Source: Flavobacteriales bacterium
GTDB lineage: Bacteria; Bacteroidota; Bacteroidia; Flavobacteriales_F; PHOS-HE28
Reading direction: 5' to 3'
DNA length: 64,000 nt
NCBI GenBank assembly: GCA_016710015.1
Contig: JADJLR010000008.1
Span: forward strand, 372,001 to 436,000
Part shown: piece after piece, positions 47,027-56,439 of the stretch
Position numbering within the stretch: position 1 is the first letter of the stretch
Layout of the letters: each line of letters begins with the position of its first letter
Program-made: the position numbers and the translations under genes
The notes under the pieces: model-generated
The model's input: only the letters and a program-made list of their open reading frames with translations
What the model was told of the DNA's origin: nothing
The model's database searches: none

Positions 47027-49744
47027 ATGGTTTCTGAGATCCTGCTGGAGCGCGCCCGACTGCACGTGCGCAAGTGGTTCGCACGCCGGATCCCCAACAC
47101 CATGGTGTTCCATGATCTGGAACATACGCTCACCGTGGCGCGAACGGCCAAGGCGATCGGCCAAGCCATGAAGATCACCCCACATGAACTGGTGCTGGTG
47201 GAGATCGCTGCCCTGTTCCACGACACGGGCTATGCCTTGGCCTATACCGGGCACGAAGCACATAGCGCGGACCTTGCTCAACTTTTCTTGGAGCGCGCCA
47301 AGGCGTCCAAAGCCGACATCGCCCGGGTGCGCGGCATGATCGCTGCAACGCGCATGGGAAGCACCCCTCGCACCACGTTGCAGAAGATCCTGCGCGATGC
47401 GGATTCCGCGAAGGCCGGTCAGGTGGATTTCATAGAAAAGAGCGAATTGTTGCGCAGGGAATTGGAAACCATCCATGGTGCGCGCGCCAGTGCAACCGCT
47501 TGGTTGGCCGAGAATCTGGCCTACTTGAAAGCACACCATTTCTACACCCCGCACGCACGTGAGCGCTACGAAAGCCAGAAGAGGATCAACCTGCGCACTC
47601 TGGAGAAGCGGTCCAATACGCCCAAGCGTGAACGCGCCCCGCTCCCGTTGGTCAAGGATCGGTATTTCGACCGGGACCTGAGTTGGCTCTCGTTCAATGA
47701 CCGGGTGTTGCAAGAAGCGAAAGACCCTGCCGTTCCGTTGTTGGAGCGGATCAAGTTCCTAGCCATCTATAGCAACAACCTGGACGAATTCTACCGGGTC
47801 CGGGTAGCCTCGCTCAGGAGCCTCACCAAGCTGCGCAAGGTGGATCGCGCAGCGTTGGAGGTGACCCCGGAAAAGCGGGTGGAACAGATCAACCGCAAGA
47901 CGCTGAAACAGCAACAGGAATTCGGTGCCTTGTACCGCGATAAGTTGGTCCCCGCCTTGGCCAAGGCCGGTATACGTATCCTGAACGAGAAGCAACTTAC
48001 GATCGCGCAACGTGCGCATGTACGCACCTTCTTCACCAAGCGGATCGTGCCCTTGATCCACACCGCTGCAGTGCGACCGGGCAATGCACCCTTCATCGAA
48101 GACCGGAAACTCTACTTCGCTTGCAGGCTTGTTCAAAAAGGGCGCACGAAACAGCAGCTCGTGCTGGTGAACATCCCCAGCGATGAGGTTGGACGATTCG
48201 TTCAGTTGCCCTCCAAGCGCGGCACCACCGACCTGATGTACGTGGACGATGTGATGCGTGCGTGCATCGGCCGTCTGTTCACCGGTCACAAGATCACAGA
48301 GTGCCATGCGATCAAGCTTTCGCGCGATGCCGAGTTGTACTTGGATGAAGAGTTCATTGGCAATGTGAAGGAAAAGGTGCGCAAGAGCCTGCGGAAGCGC
48401 AGCACGGGTGTGCCTTCGCGCTTCCTCTACGATGCCGCCATGCCCCGCCCGACCTTGCGGGCGTTGCGCGATCTGTTGGGTCTGAAGCGACCGGACCTCG
48501 TTCCCGGTGGCCGCTACCACAACTTCAGTGACCTGTTCGGCCTACCGGTGAAAGGGCATCCGGAATTGCGCGACCCGGCTTGGCCCCCTGCGGACCATCC
48601 CGCCAGCAAGAACGGGAATGACACGTTCAATGCCCTGAAGCGTGGGGATATCCTATGGCACTTCCCCTACCATGATTTCGGGAACGTGGTGCGTTGGTTG
48701 GAGCATGCCGCCCGCGACCGGACCGTGCGCCACATTGCCATTACGCTTTACCGCGTGGCGGATGGATCCGCGGTCTGTGCTGCCTTGATGGAAGCGATCG
48801 CACGCGGCATCCGCGTGACCGTTTTCGTAGAAGTGCAAGCCCGCTTCGATGAGCGCGCCAATCTCATCTGGGGTGAAGCGTTGGAGAAGGCCGGTGCCAC
48901 CGTGTTGTACAGTTACGAGCATGTGAAGGTGCATTGCAAACTGTGCATGGTGGAACGGCGCGAGCGGGGACGCATGGTGCGTTACGCCTATTTGGGCACC
49001 GGGAATTTCAACGAACGCACCTCCCGCATCTACGCGGATATGGCGCTGTTGACCGCTCGTCCGGCCATCACGAAAGAGGTGGCCGAGGTGTTCGCATACT
49101 TGCGCGACCGATCCCATCGGCCCAAGTTGAAGCACCTGTTAGCGGCTCCGATCACGCTGCGCGATCGGTTGGAAGCGTTGATCGACAAGGAGATCGAACG
49201 CTCCTTGTTGGGGCGACCGGCCGAGATCCTGCTGAAGTTGAATAGTCTGGAGGACCGTGCGCTGATCCGCAAGCTGTATGATGCGAACAATGCAGGCGTG
49301 AAAGTGCGGTTGATCATTCGCGGGATATGCTGCCTTGTACCAGATGTGGAAGGTTCCAGCGCAGGGATCGAAGCCATCAGCATCGTGGATCGGAATCTGG
49401 AACACACGCGGGTCTATGTATTCCACAACGGTGGCCGCCCCATTGTCCTGCTTTCCTCTGCCGATTGGATGGGGCGGAATTTGGACCGTCGAGTGGAAGT
49501 GGCCTTCCCGATCATCGACCCAGCGTTGCAACGCACGGTCCTGGAATTGATGGAGATCCAATGGCGGGATCGGGTGAAAGCACGGCGGATCGACCAGGAA
49601 CAAACCAACCCGTATCGCACACCACGCCCCAAGGACCGCAGTTCGCGATCCCAGGAATTGACCTGGCGCTACTTCCGGAACCAAGCGAAACAGGGCACCC
49701 GTGCGAAGCGCGCACGAACCCCTATTGCGAAGCGAAAAAAGTGA
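47027..49744 (+). CDS. ppk1: Polyphosphate kinase 1 with N-terminal HD-domain fusion
   Basis: The ATG at 47027 gives 905 residues, about 200 more than ordinary PPK1. Residues 1-190 are an HD phosphohydrolase domain (FHDLEHTLTVARTAKAIG, ALFHDTGYALAYTGHE, and a distal DADSAK). From about 205 the PPK1 domains follow: YFDRDLSWLSFNDRVL, the autophosphorylated His636 in YEHVKVHCKLCMV, YLGTGNFNERTSRIY, and His793 in NLEHTRVYVFHNGG, equivalent to the second essential His of the E. coli enzyme. It makes polyphosphate from ATP; the HD domain may cleave a nucleotide signal or pyrophosphate ester. The basic C-terminus is rich in Arg and Lys. Confidence 0.93.
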   Translation: MVSEILLERARLHVRKWFARRIPNTMVFHDLEHTLTVARTAKAIGQAMKITPHELVLVEIAALFHDTGYALAYTGHEAHSADLAQLFLERAKASKADIARVRGMIAATRMGSTPRTTLQKILRDADSAKAGQVDFIEKSELLRRELETIHGARASATAWLAENLAYLKAHHFYTPHARERYESQKRINLRTLEKRSNTPKRERAPLPLVKDRYFDRDLSWLSFNDRVLQEAKDPAVPLLERIKFLAIYSNNLDEFYRVRVASLRSLTKLRKVDRAALEVTPEKRVEQINRKTLKQQQEFGALYRDKLVPALAKAGIRILNEKQLTIAQRAHVRTFFTKRIVPLIHTAAVRPGNAPFIEDRKLYFACRLVQKGRTKQQLVLVNIPSDEVGRFVQLPSKRGTTDLMYVDDVMRACIGRLFTGHKITECHAIKLSRDAELYLDEEFIGNVKEKVRKSLRKRSTGVPSRFLYDAAMPRPTLRALRDLLGLKRPDLVPGGRYHNFSDLFGLPVKGHPELRDPAWPPADHPASKNGNDTFNALKRGDILWHFPYHDFGNVVRWLEHAARDRTVRHIAITLYRVADGSAVCAALMEAIARGIRVTVFVEVQARFDERANLIWGEALEKAGATVLYSYEHVKVHCKLCMVERRERGRMVRYAYLGTGNFNERTSRIYADMALLTARPAITKEVAEVFAYLRDRSHRPKLKHLLAAPITLRDRLEALIDKEIERSLLGRPAEILLKLNSLEDRALIRKLYDANNAGVKVRLIIRGICCLVPDVEGSSAGIEAISIVDRNLEHTRVYVFHNGGRPIVLLSSADWMGRNLDRRVEVAFPIIDPALQRTVLELMEIQWRDRVKARRIDQEQTNPYRTPRPKDRSSRSQELTWRYFRNQAKQGTRAKRARTPIAKRKK

Positions 49745-50600
<856 letters not shown>

Positions 50601-50740
50601 ATTGACATGCATCGTTCCGTTGATCAGATCTCGTCGATCGGTCCGAGGCAACGCTCCTGTTAAGATCTGTTGATCGGCCGCCATCCGTTGAACCCTCTGG
50701 CCCGATGCTTGTCCTACCCCCGAACAAACCTGAAAATACC

Positions 50741-51139
50741 ATGAAGAAGCTCGTGATGATACTGGCACTTGCAGCCGCTACGGTCGGTGTGCAAGCCCAA
50801 GACAAGGACCACAAGGACCACAAAACGCCGCAGGAACGTGCACAGTTGCAGACCGGGCGGATGACCAAAGAGTTGAGCCTGACCACGGAACAAGCGGCGA
50901 AGGTGGAAGCCATCAACCTGAAGTACGCCAACGAATTCGAGGCCAAACGTGCCGATCAGAAAAAGGAACGCGAAGCCAAGCGGGCCGAAGGCAAGGCGAT
51001 TCGCGACGCACACGATGCGGAATTGAAGGCCGTGTTGACGCCCGAGCAGTACACGCAGTGGCAAGCCAAGAAGGAAGCGATGAAGGCCAAGCAGGTGGAA
51101 AAGCGCAAGTCCACCCACGAGATGAAGAAAAGCGAGTGA
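50741..51139 (+). CDS. Small periplasmic helical protein (Spy/CpxP- or DUF4890-like)
   Basis: The ATG at 50741 starts a signal peptide (MKKLVMILALAAATVGVQAQ). The 132-residue product is highly charged and helical, with LTTEQAAKVEAINLKYANEF and LTPEQYTQWQAKKEAMKAKQ, the arrangement of Spy/CpxP-like or Bacteroidota DUF4890 proteins. It probably binds unfolded proteins or metals in the periplasm; that is inference. A strong terminator follows. Confidence 0.82.
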   Translation: MKKLVMILALAAATVGVQAQDKDHKDHKTPQERAQLQTGRMTKELSLTTEQAAKVEAINLKYANEFEAKRADQKKEREAKRAEGKAIRDAHDAELKAVLTPEQYTQWQAKKEAMKAKQVEKRKSTHEMKKSE

Positions 51140-51156
51140 CCCCCTACTCGCACACG

Positions 51157-51190
51157 AAGACCCCGGGCCTTTCTGGTGCCGGGGTCTTTT
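51157..51190 (+). terminator. Intrinsic terminator
   Basis: AAGACCCCGG...CCGGGGTCTT is a 10-bp perfect stem ending in TTTT, 18 bases after the stop of the Spy-like gene. Confidence 0.85.
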
Positions 51191-51554
51191 CGTTCTGGGT
51201 AGCTCCCCTGCGCTTTGATCCGTGTAGACCAGAAGCGACCGTCCCATAAAGTTTCGCCCTACGCAATGGTCCGTTCTCGCCCATGGAGATCATCGGACCG
51301 AACGCATGGCCTCCCGCGCATTCACCACATCCATATTCAGAGGCCTTCGGAGCGATCTGAACCAAGAATTGGTATCAGAACCGATCCCGGCTTCGTCCAT
51401 TTCCCTATTGGGGAATTCGACATGGGGAATACGGTTCCCGATCTGTGGGGAATTCGCCTCGCGACCAGCGGTACCAATTTCCGGAAACCCAACGCTGGCG
51501 TGCTCACCACACTTGGGCAAGCGATCTGTGGTCCACGGTACGGTGACAACTTCC
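51191..51554. other. Interval without a supported gene
   Basis: The only long frame on the plus strand here is an upstream extension of the DUF892-like gene that has no protein-like character. GGGGAATTCG occurs twice (near 51411 and 51457). Nothing else is visible. Confidence 0.4.
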
Positions 51555-52082
51555 ATGCAGAACTTGCCGATGAACAAACCACGGGAACGCTCGATCCAAC
51601 GCAAGGCCTTGATCGATGAATTGCACTTCACGCACAAGCAGTTGTTGCGCATGTTGCCGACCCTTGCACGGCGCGTGGAAGCCGATCGTACCGCACCTGT
51701 GTTGAGCCTGCAATGTGAGCAGGACCGGCGGAATCAAGCACGGTTGGTGCAGCTTGCCTTGGACCATGGACAGCCGCCCGGTCCGCGCTTGTGCGCCGAG
51801 GCAAGCGCGCGGGTCCATCAATTGTACCATGTGGACCGTTCCATCGAAGACCGAGATGCGCGGAGTGCCGTGGTGGTGAATACGTTGCTGGACCTTCGTG
51901 CGTACCTCCTCTCGATCTGGGGCAAACTCATCGAAGTGGAGCCTTTGGGCGTGGCCGTCGAACTGCACAACGAATTGATCGCATTGCAAAGCGCTGCTGC
52001 AGAACAACACAGGGAACTGGTCCTTTTGATCGGTTCCTGGCAGAATGTTGAGGCACCATCGGCCGTGCCGCTCTCGGCTTGA
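51555..52082 (+). CDS. DUF892-like four-helix protein
   Basis: The ATG at 51555 (or 51570) gives about 175 residues, entirely helical without signal peptide. The segments ALIDELHFTHKQLLRMLPTL, LQCEQDRRNQARLVQLALDH and VELHNELIALQSAAAEQHRE follow the pattern of the ferritin-like DUF892/YciF family, often stress-related. Conserved metal ligands of that family are only partly present, so assignment is tentative. Confidence 0.55.
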   Translation: MQNLPMNKPRERSIQRKALIDELHFTHKQLLRMLPTLARRVEADRTAPVLSLQCEQDRRNQARLVQLALDHGQPPGPRLCAEASARVHQLYHVDRSIEDRDARSAVVVNTLLDLRAYLLSIWGKLIEVEPLGVAVELHNELIALQSAAAEQHRELVLLIGSWQNVEAPSAVPLSA

Positions 52083-52175
52083 TCGCTAGGGCAGAGTACA
52101 CGTCCGTTGCTGACCGGCAGTGCCTTGGGGAACTTCTTTTCCGTTCGCCACATCGCGATCCTGCAACTTTGTGAC

Positions 52176-53060
52176 ATGCCGTTGAGCAACGAATTGACCA
52201 CCGCTCTGATGGATGTCCTGCACACGGACCATCGTGGACCGGTCACGCTGAAAAGCACCGTACCCATTGGAGGTGGAAGCATCAACGACGGGTACCGGTT
52301 GGAGACAAGCGCAGGGAACTTCTTCGTGAAGGTGAATAGCGCGGACCGCTTCCCCAGCATGTTCGAGGCGGAGGCCGATGGGTTGGAACGGCTTAGTGGT
52401 ACCGGAGAATTGCGGGTGCCGGAGGTACTCGCGGTCGGTGAGATACTGGATGTGACCTTCTTGTTGTTGGAATACATCGATCCTGGTGAACGGACTCCGA
52501 TCTTCTGGGAACGATCCGGTCGTAGACTCGCCGCGATGCACCGGCACACGGACCCCGAATTCGGATCGGCTCGCGACAACTTCATCGGATCCTTGAAGCA
52601 GGTGAACACGCGTACCGAGGACTGGTCCGCATTCTTCATTCACCACCGTCTGGAACCGCAGCTGAAGATGGCGCGTGACAAGAAGAAGGTGAAGCCCGGC
52701 TCGGCCTTCCGGTTCGAACGGCTTTTCGGCAAGCTGGACACCCTCTTCCCCAAGGAACCGCCCGCGTTGATCCACGGCGATCTGTGGAACGGCAATTTCC
52801 TGTGCGACGAGGAGCAAGATCCTGTGTTGATAGACCCGGCCGTGTACTTCGGGCACCGCGAAATGGACGTGGCGATGTCGCGTTTATTCGGTGGCTTCGA
52901 TCCGGAATTCTACCGTGCGTACAATGATGTTTGGCCCATGGAACAAGGCTGGGAGGAGCGCATGGACCTCTGCAACTTGTACCCGTTACTGGTTCACGTG
53001 AATCTCTTTGGCGGGAGCTACGCGCAACAGGTGGATGCCGTGCTTCGCCGGTTCACCTGA
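52176..53060 (+). CDS. Fructosamine kinase family protein
   Basis: The ATG at 52176 gives 294 residues. The APH-like kinase fold shows the Gly-rich loop PIGGGSINDGYRL, Lys in NFFVKVNS, the catalytic segment LIHGDLWNGNFL and DPAVYFGHREMDVAMSRLFG, the signature of fructosamine-3-kinases. It would phosphorylate ketoamine adducts on proteins or amino acids and so start deglycation. It is cytoplasmic. A CAACTTTG box lies four bases before the ATG. Confidence 0.92.
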   Translation: MPLSNELTTALMDVLHTDHRGPVTLKSTVPIGGGSINDGYRLETSAGNFFVKVNSADRFPSMFEAEADGLERLSGTGELRVPEVLAVGEILDVTFLLLEYIDPGERTPIFWERSGRRLAAMHRHTDPEFGSARDNFIGSLKQVNTRTEDWSAFFIHHRLEPQLKMARDKKKVKPGSAFRFERLFGKLDTLFPKEPPALIHGDLWNGNFLCDEEQDPVLIDPAVYFGHREMDVAMSRLFGGFDPEFYRAYNDVWPMEQGWEERMDLCNLYPLLVHVNLFGGSYAQQVDAVLRRFT

Positions 53061-53177
53061 TCGTTCAACCTCGGTTCTGTAGGATCCGTTGCCTGTCTTG
53101 TACGATCAACGCCCCAAGTGTGGCAAGCGAATTCGACTCGTCCTTCTTGCTGCTGTGCAATTCCGTGAACGCCCACC

Positions 53178-55361
53178 TCAGGGCAGCTGCTCCGAACGGA
53201 TCTCCGTAGGAACCACCCCACCGATCGCTTGCAGCAAACGATCGCGATCGTTGTTGGCACCGGTGTACAAGACGATGCCGTCCATGTTCACGTCCTCGGG
53301 CAGATAGCCAACTGCGGAAGCCGTGGGCACCACGCCTCCGATGATCGTTAGTATCGGGTCGCGATCGTTGTCCTCACCGGTATATCTCAACACCGTATCG
53401 GGCCACACGTTGCCTGGCCACATCTCCCGTTGCCCGTCGACCAGTTCACCGGCATCCGTGCCGAATACCGCAGTATTCGGATCCCGGAGATCCAGTGTGA
53501 TCGGTACAGCGGACAAAGCGATCGGTTCCGCGGTCATCAACCCCAAATGATTCCTGTGCCGAAGTGCGACGTGGTAATTCCCTTGCACCGTGCAGAACCC
53601 AATGGGAGAAACCCCATCAACGGATACCACATCACCGTCACGCTGCAACAAACCCGCGCGACGAACCACGACTTGCGCCGGGTCCTGTGCATCCCGAAGT
53701 TCCACCATCACCCAATCCACGATCGCACTGGCCTGTGTCCAGAAGAGTACGGCCGGTGTGGTAGTGGCCGACTCTTCCAGACCGAACCCCATTGCCGTGT
53801 AGGGCTCTTCCAAAGGGAGAAGGCCGCCTGAACGGATCGCATCGGACATGAATGCTTCGCCTTCCACATGCGCCCCACTCAACAACGCTTGTATGCGGAC
53901 GAAAACGCCTGCGCAATCCGGTTTGTCATACAGGATGGTGAAGGCATCCTGCCCACCGACCGACGACAACAATTGGATCCCCGGCCCTGGTTCCACATCC
54001 ATGGTCTGCCTGAATTCTCCCGCCAAGGCGATACGACCGCGTGTGCTCACCGCCACGGCATGCCCGATATCATTCTGCGCACCACCGACCCCAAGCCCCC
54101 AGCGCAATGCCCCATTGCCGGTGTAACTGACCAAGAAGGCATCACTGGCCCCGTTGCTCAACAAGGGGCTTATGCCAGGTCCGGGGTCGATATCCAGTGC
54201 ATTGCTGCCGCTGGTCCCAAAAGAGCCGCTCGCGAACACATTGTTCTGCATGTCCACGGCCAGATCCAAACCTTCGTTCAGAAAAGCGGCCAACCGGAAT
54301 GCCCATTGATACGCACCCGTAGCATCCAGTTTCAGCAGGAAGGCATCCTCGAAATTGGATCCCATCAGGTTGGCCACGTCCGGTCCGGGATCCATGTCGG
54401 TGGTGCTCGTGATGCGACCTGTGACCACCGCACCACCATCGGGTCCCACCGCGATGGCCATCCCGCGCTCGCTGCCCGTACCACCAAGACCATGCACCCA
54501 CTGCAAGTCCCCCTCCGCATCCAACGCCAAGACGAAAATGTCCTCCGATCCATTGCTTGAGATGTTCGCGATGTCCGCTCCGGAATCCATATCCACCGTC
54601 GTTCGGAACTCACCTGTCACGCGTACGGATCCATCAAGGCCGATCGCCACGCCTTGTGCCATGTCGTTGGCTGAACCTCCAAGCCCCATGCCCCAAATGA
54701 AATCCCCGTCGGCATCCATCTTCTGCACGAAAATGTCCTGTTGACCATTCCCGCCAGCGTCGAAGGTTTCCGACCCAGGATCCAAGTCGCCAGAGGAACC
54801 GAGTACGCCCACGGTGATGATGTCGCCCTGTGCATCGATGACCACGTCGTTGGCCTGATCGTTTGAGTTGCCACCGAAATGCCGACCCCAAATGAAATCC
54901 CCCGCAGCATCGAGTTTGATCACGAATGCATCGGAGGACGTGTTCGGTGGTGTGACCAGATAGGTGTCGGGGCCAGGATCCAGATCCACCGTGCCGCTCA
55001 CCTTGCCGCACACCACGATGTTGTTCTCCATATCCGTGGAAACGCCGAGCCCAAGGTCCGCACCGTTGGCACCAAGCGCACGGCCCCAAACGAATACGCC
55101 GGCAGAGTCCAACTTCTGAATGAACACATCGGAACTTCCGTTGCTGGTAACATTGCTTTCACCGACACCGGGGTCAAGATCCGCGGTATTGGAGAATGTC
55201 CCGACGGTGATCACCGCGCCTTCGCGGTCCACCGCTACGGCATACGCGATCTCTTGTTGCGCATTTCCCACGGCATGTGCCCACTCCACCGATTGTGCGT
55301 TCGCGGACATCGGAAGAACGAATGACAGTAGGATGAAGGGTGGAGTAGGTGACTGGTGCAT
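53178..55361 (-). CDS. Secreted propeller protein sharing its C-terminal domain with the 13973-17905 protein
   Basis: The start is at 55361 (MHQSPTPPFILLSFVLPMSA, signal peptide). The 727-residue protein has SBBP-like repeats of about 52 residues (VWGRALGANGADLGLGVSTD, FIWGRHFGGNSNDQANDVVI, each with a DLDPGPD loop) over about 25-480. A C-terminal domain of about 235 residues follows: AIVDWVMVELRDAQDPAQVV, GLLQRDGDVV, YHVALRHRNHLGLM, and two YTG-x2-NDRD motifs ending EQLP. No type A or B T9SS tail. Likely secreted or surface-bound. Confidence 0.85.
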   Translation of the reverse strand: MHQSPTPPFILLSFVLPMSANAQSVEWAHAVGNAQQEIAYAVAVDREGAVITVGTFSNTADLDPGVGESNVTSNGSSDVFIQKLDSAGVFVWGRALGANGADLGLGVSTDMENNIVVCGKVSGTVDLDPGPDTYLVTPPNTSSDAFVIKLDAAGDFIWGRHFGGNSNDQANDVVIDAQGDIITVGVLGSSGDLDPGSETFDAGGNGQQDIFVQKMDADGDFIWGMGLGGSANDMAQGVAIGLDGSVRVTGEFRTTVDMDSGADIANISSNGSEDIFVLALDAEGDLQWVHGLGGTGSERGMAIAVGPDGGAVVTGRITSTTDMDPGPDVANLMGSNFEDAFLLKLDATGAYQWAFRLAAFLNEGLDLAVDMQNNVFASGSFGTSGSNALDIDPGPGISPLLSNGASDAFLVSYTGNGALRWGLGVGGAQNDIGHAVAVSTRGRIALAGEFRQTMDVEPGPGIQLLSSVGGQDAFTILYDKPDCAGVFVRIQALLSGAHVEGEAFMSDAIRSGGLLPLEEPYTAMGFGLEESATTTPAVLFWTQASAIVDWVMVELRDAQDPAQVVVRRAGLLQRDGDVVSVDGVSPIGFCTVQGNYHVALRHRNHLGLMTAEPIALSAVPITLDLRDPNTAVFGTDAGELVDGQREMWPGNVWPDTVLRYTGEDNDRDPILTIIGGVVPTASAVGYLPEDVNMDGIVLYTGANNDRDRLLQAIGGVVPTEIRSEQLP

Positions 55362-55543
55362 GGTGGATCGGAGTTCATCCGCTTGCGTGAACATAACCTT
55401 TCTCATCTCGGCACCCAAGTTGAAGCGGTCCTTGTTGTCCGATCAGTGGTGGGGCGAAGCGTGGTCAGGATCCCTTCATGCGCATGGTTCATGTACAGGA
55501 CCGGTGGACCGACTTGTTTTCTTTGACCAAATTCCAGAACACC

Positions 55544-56179
55544 ATGAGATCATCCTTTATCCTACTAGCCTTCCTTCCACTCACATTGCTATCCCAGACC
55601 AATTGGGCTGTCGAGGTGGGGATCCCTCCTGAACCCGAACGACCTTCCGCACTATGCACCAATGAACCTCAATATCGAAGTCGGGGATATGGTCACGTGG
55701 ACCAATATCGACGGTTCCCACAACGTGTATGGCGAACCGGACGCGTATCCGAATAATCCAGAAGGATTCAGCAACAGCGCGGACCCCATTGGTGACCTGT
55801 GGACCTGGCCGTACACTTTCACCATCCCTGGGGTTTACGGCTACCACTGCACGGGTTCATTCCAAGGTCAGTTCCACAGCACCACGCAGTTCGGTACGAT
55901 CACCGTGCTCGAAGCCAACAGCATCGAAGGCGCAGCCCTTGGGGGGAACTGTCCATCTATCCGGTACCCGCACACCGGGTCTTGAACGTTGCGATCGCCA
56001 CCACAGAGCGCCTGACCATTGAAGTGTATTCGCCTGATGGTCGCATGGTGCGATCCGCTATCACCTCTGGGAACACACTGATCCAACTGGACCTGAGTGA
56101 TGAGGCAACTGGACGATACATGCTCCGCCTGATCGATCAGCATGTGCGGATGACGACCCGTGCATTCGTGAAGAGTTGA
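55544..56179 (+). pseudogene. Cupredoxin-like secreted protein with T9SS type A tail, two frameshifts
   Basis: A signal peptide starts at 55544 (MRSSFILLAFLPLTLLSQ). The frame shifts at the GGGG run near 55618 and then reads NIEVGDMVTWTNIDGSHNVY ... TFTIPGVYGYHCTGSFQGQF, a plastocyanin/azurin-like copper-binding domain with the Cu ligands His and Cys. It shifts again at the GGGGGG run near 55945, after which a type A sorting domain follows (LSIYPVPAHRVLNVA ... EATGRYMLRLIDQH). One base out at the first and one base in at the second restores a protein of about 210 residues. The homopolymer positions make sequencing error likely. Confidence 0.8.
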
Positions 56180-56439
56180 CGAGAAGTCGGTCCTTCGCCG
56201 ATCACTTTCACTCCCGAATTGGACCGGTCAGATCTGCTGCCGCACCGGCTCGTTGTACGAACTCTTGGCCATCCGTGTGATCACCTCTGCGGCGAACAGG
56301 TGCTGGGCCGCCCTCTGGGCATGCCATGTTCACATACAGGCACCCTCTTCGATGTACAAGCAACGTATGACCACCACGACCGTGCAGTAGCGACCTGCCA
56401 TGGATCCTGGACATCCATCGCAAAACCAACCACCCACCC

